Translations under genes and position numbers: made by a program
DNA from: Pseudomonadota bacterium
GTDB lineage: Bacteria; Pseudomonadota; Gammaproteobacteria; Burkholderiales; Casimicrobiaceae
Assembly: GCA_022709775.1 (NCBI GenBank)
Contig: JAKLIE010000045.1
Span: 1 to 9,080, forward strand
Direction: 5' to 3'
Length of the DNA stretch: 9,080 nucleotides
The notes under the pieces: generated by a model
The model's database searches: none
The model's input: only the letters and a program-made list of their open reading frames with translations
Told to the model about the DNA's origin: nothing
Part shown: positions 8,021-9,080 of the stretch, piece by piece
How positions within the stretch are numbered: the first letter of the stretch is position 1
Layout: the number at the start of each line of letters is the position of its first letter

Positions 8021-8055
8021 ATATGCACACCGGTATCCACAGGATTTGTGGACAA
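8021..8055. promoter_or_regulatory. cluster of three DnaA-box-like 9-mers
   Basis: Compared with the DnaA box TTATNCACA, ATATGCACA (8021-8029) and GTATCCACA (8033-8041) on + each have one mismatch, as does TTGTCCACA on - (8047-8055). The last two face each other and form an inverted repeat: TCCACA (8036-8041) and TGTGGA (8047-8052) around 5 nt. Three near-consensus sites within 35 bp of a GC-rich genome suggest a DnaA-binding or other protein-binding site. Absence of dnaA, dnaN, gidA or an AT-rich unwinding element argues against the chromosomal origin. Whether it acts on xseA, glnS or neither cannot be told from the sequence. Confidence 0.45.
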
Positions 8056-8167
8056 CGCGGCGGCGCCGAGCGCCCGCATCGCCCGGAAAGCGTTGCCGGA
8101 CGCGGGATTCGGGGGTGTCCCTCCGGCTTCCCAGTGCGGACCGCCATCGGCGGGACCCGGCGACGGT

Positions 8168-8173
8168 TAGAAT
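8168..8173 (+). promoter_or_regulatory. possible -10 box for glnS
   Basis: TAGAAT matches TATAAT at five of six bases and lies about 36 bp before the glnS ATG, which would start the transcript near 8180. No -35 hexamer is recognisable 16-18 bp upstream and there is no TG extension, so the support is this hexamer and its position only. Confidence 0.35.
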
Positions 8174-8213
8174 GGATGCCGGAACCGTCTTGTCCATGAA
8201 CAAACCGCGATGA
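8172..8213 (+). other. possible short upstream ORF coupled to glnS
   Basis: An ATG at 8172 opens a 13-codon frame ([13 protein letters not shown]), with a second in-frame ATG at 8196 giving MNKPR. Both end at TGA 8211-8213, which overlaps the glnS ATG 8210-8212 as ATGA. Such overlaps can couple translation, which is attractive because glnS has no Shine-Dalgarno sequence. If transcription starts near 8180 only the five-codon version is on the message. Neither ATG has a ribosome binding site, so the overlap may be chance. Confidence 0.22.
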
Positions 8214-9080
8214 GCGATGCATCACCTTCCTCCGGCGCGTCCGCCGCACGCGGTCGCGCGCCGGCCGCTGCGCCCGCTTCCAACTTCCTGCGCGCGGTCA
8301 TCGCCGACGACCAGCGGACGGGCAGGTTCGGCGGGCGCGTCGTCACGCGCTTCCCTCCCGAGCCCAACGGCTACCTGCACTACGGGCACGCGAAGTCGAT
8401 CGTGCTGAACTTCGGCCTCGCGGCCGAGAACGGCGGTACCTGCCACCTGCGGTTCGACGACACGAACCCGCTCAAGGAGGACGTCGAGTTCGAGGATTCG
8501 ATCGCCGATGCGGTGCGGTGGCTCGGATACGACTGGGGGACGCACCGCTACCACGCGTCGGACTACTACGACGACCTCTACCGGTTCGCCGAGTGGTTCA
8601 TCGGGCAGGGGCTCGCCTACGTCGACAGCCAGTCGGCCGAGGCGATGCGCGCGACGCGCGGCACGCTCACCGAGGCGGGCGTCGAGAGCCCGTGGCGTCA
8701 CCGCTCGCCCGCCGAGAACCTCGAGCTCTTCCGGCGGATGCGGGCGGGCGAGTTTCCCGACGGCGCGCACGTGCTGCGACTGCGGATCGACATGGCGAGC
8801 CCGAACCTCAACCTGCGCGATCCCGCGATCTACCGGATCCGGCACGCCTCGCACCATCGCACCGGCGACAGGTGGTGCATCTATCCGCTCTACGACTACA
8901 CGCACTGCATCAGCGACGCGCTCGAACGCATCACGCACTCGATCTGCACGCTCGAGTTCCAGGACCACCGCCCGCTCTACGACTGGGTGATCGGGCGGCT
9001 CGCCGACAGTGGCCTGCTGGACCGTCCGCTGCCGCAGCAGATCGAGTTCGCCCGGCTCAACCTCACCTACGTCGTGCTGT
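8210..9080 (+). CDS. glnS: glutaminyl-tRNA synthetase (3' partial)
   Basis: Class I aminoacyl-tRNA synthetase that charges tRNA-Gln with glutamine using ATP in the cytosol. The visible 290 codons cover most of the Rossmann catalytic domain and end just before the KMSKS-type motif, which lies past the edge. Diagnostic blocks: [16 protein letters not shown] (48-63), [15 protein letters not shown] (80-94), [17 protein letters not shown] (150-166), [16 protein letters not shown] (190-205) and [18 protein letters not shown] (222-239). These follow E. coli GlnRS closely and separate it from GluRS. The HIGH motif reads HYGH (57-60). The first 24 residues are an Ala/Ser/Arg/Pro-rich low-complexity leader. 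ATG 8210 is the only sensible start before [10 protein letters not shown]; there is no Shine-Dalgarno sequence. Its presence implies direct charging of tRNA-Gln, but whether GatCAB also exists cannot be judged here. Confidence 0.97.
   Translation, partial: MSDASPSSGASAARGRAPAAAPASNFLRAVIADDQRTGRFGGRVVTRFPPEPNGYLHYGHAKSIVLNFGLAAENGGTCHLRFDDTNPLKEDVEFEDSIADAVRWLGYDWGTHRYHASDYYDDLYRFAEWFIGQGLAYVDSQSAEAMRATRGTLTEAGVESPWRHRSPAENLELFRRMRAGEFPDGAHVLRLRIDMASPNLNLRDPAIYRIRHASHHRTGDRWCIYPLYDYTHCISDALERITHSICTLEFQDHRPLYDWVIGRLADSGLLDRPLPQQIEFARLNLTYVVL

Larger units (their letters stand above)
7781..8209. other. 429-bp divergent intergenic region, xseA-glnS
   Basis: This is the longest gene-free stretch in the window and should hold the promoters of both flanking genes. 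It is less GC-rich than the coding DNA: I count 68 G+C in 120 bases over 7921-8040. It contains an inverted repeat (7943-7986), a cluster of DnaA-box-like sequences (8021-8055), a -10-like TAGAAT (8168-8173) and a short upstream ORF overlapping the glnS start. Open frames across it (82-144 codons on both strands) are Arg/Ser-rich with codon use unlike the neighbours and match no family I recognise, so I treat the region as non-coding. AGGAGG at 7941-7946 is a perfect Shine-Dalgarno core but has no start codon at a usable distance. No tRNA T-arm or other known RNA was seen. Confidence 0.6.

Noticed and set aside
8021..8055. Chromosomal replication origin
   Set aside because: Only three imperfect boxes, no AT-rich unwinding element, and none of dnaA, dnaN, gidA or rpmH nearby.
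7921..8060. A tRNA or another known housekeeping RNA
   Set aside because: The closest T-arm match has an extra T, there is no matching acceptor stem, and no SRP, tmRNA or RNase P core motif is visible.
7781..8203. N-terminal extension of xseA by 141 codons
   Set aside because: The extension is Arg/Ser-rich and resembles no XseA, whereas ATG 7780 gives 455 aa, the normal length for the family.
7779..8213. A 144-codon plus-strand frame in the xseA-glnS spacer as a hypothetical gene
   Set aside because: Arg-rich composition, no Shine-Dalgarno sequence and no recognisable domain, over a region with regulatory-type repeats. Only its last codons are kept, as a possible glnS leader ORF.
1..9080. 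Mobile element, phage, CRISPR or defence island
   Set aside because: No transposase, integrase, direct-repeat array, att-like flanks or defence domains. Apart from the intergenic dip before glnS the composition is uniformly GC-rich.

Overview
This window comes from a very GC-rich genome. Several coding lines are 67-85% G+C by my hand counts, against about 57% in one non-coding stretch. Gene content and protein style (an E. coli-like exonuclease VII large subunit, a proteobacterial GlnRS with a low-complexity N-terminus, a SIRT5/CobB-like sirtuin, a TPR/OGT-like glycosyltransferase) suggest a betaproteobacterium of the Burkholderiales/Rhodocyclales kind. This is inference: there is no rRNA or other phylogenetic marker in the window.

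Layout, left to right: (1) a DUF2339 polytopic membrane protein on +, cut by the left edge (2-2419); (2) a Sir2-family NAD-dependent deacylase on - (2359-3198), whose 3' end overlaps the membrane-protein gene tail-to-tail by 61 bp; (3) a 68-bp divergent spacer; (4) a TPR protein with an OGT-like (GT41) glycosyltransferase domain on + (3267-5039); (5) aroC, chorismate synthase, on + (5104-6267), 64 bp downstream; (6) a convergent 145-bp spacer with two near-identical 17-nt palindromes; (7) xseA, exodeoxyribonuclease VII large subunit, on - (6413-7780); (8) a 429-bp divergent intergenic region with three DnaA-box-like 9-mers, an inverted repeat and a short upstream ORF; (9) glnS, glutaminyl-tRNA synthetase, on + (8210 to the right edge), cut before its KMSKS-type motif.

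Most of the window is chromosomal housekeeping: aromatic amino acid synthesis, DNA repair and tRNA charging. There are no transposases, integrases, phage genes, CRISPR arrays or tRNAs. The accessory-looking part is the membrane protein / sirtuin / OGT-like block. The sirtuin and the OGT-like enzyme are divergently transcribed and could both act on proteins (acyl removal and glycosylation), but nothing in the sequence proves a link. I found no clear new multi-gene system. The best leads are the xseA-glnS intergenic region, the paired palindromes after aroC, the substituted conserved residues in the sirtuin, OGT-like protein and GlnRS, and the absence of recognisable Shine-Dalgarno sequences before all five starts visible here.
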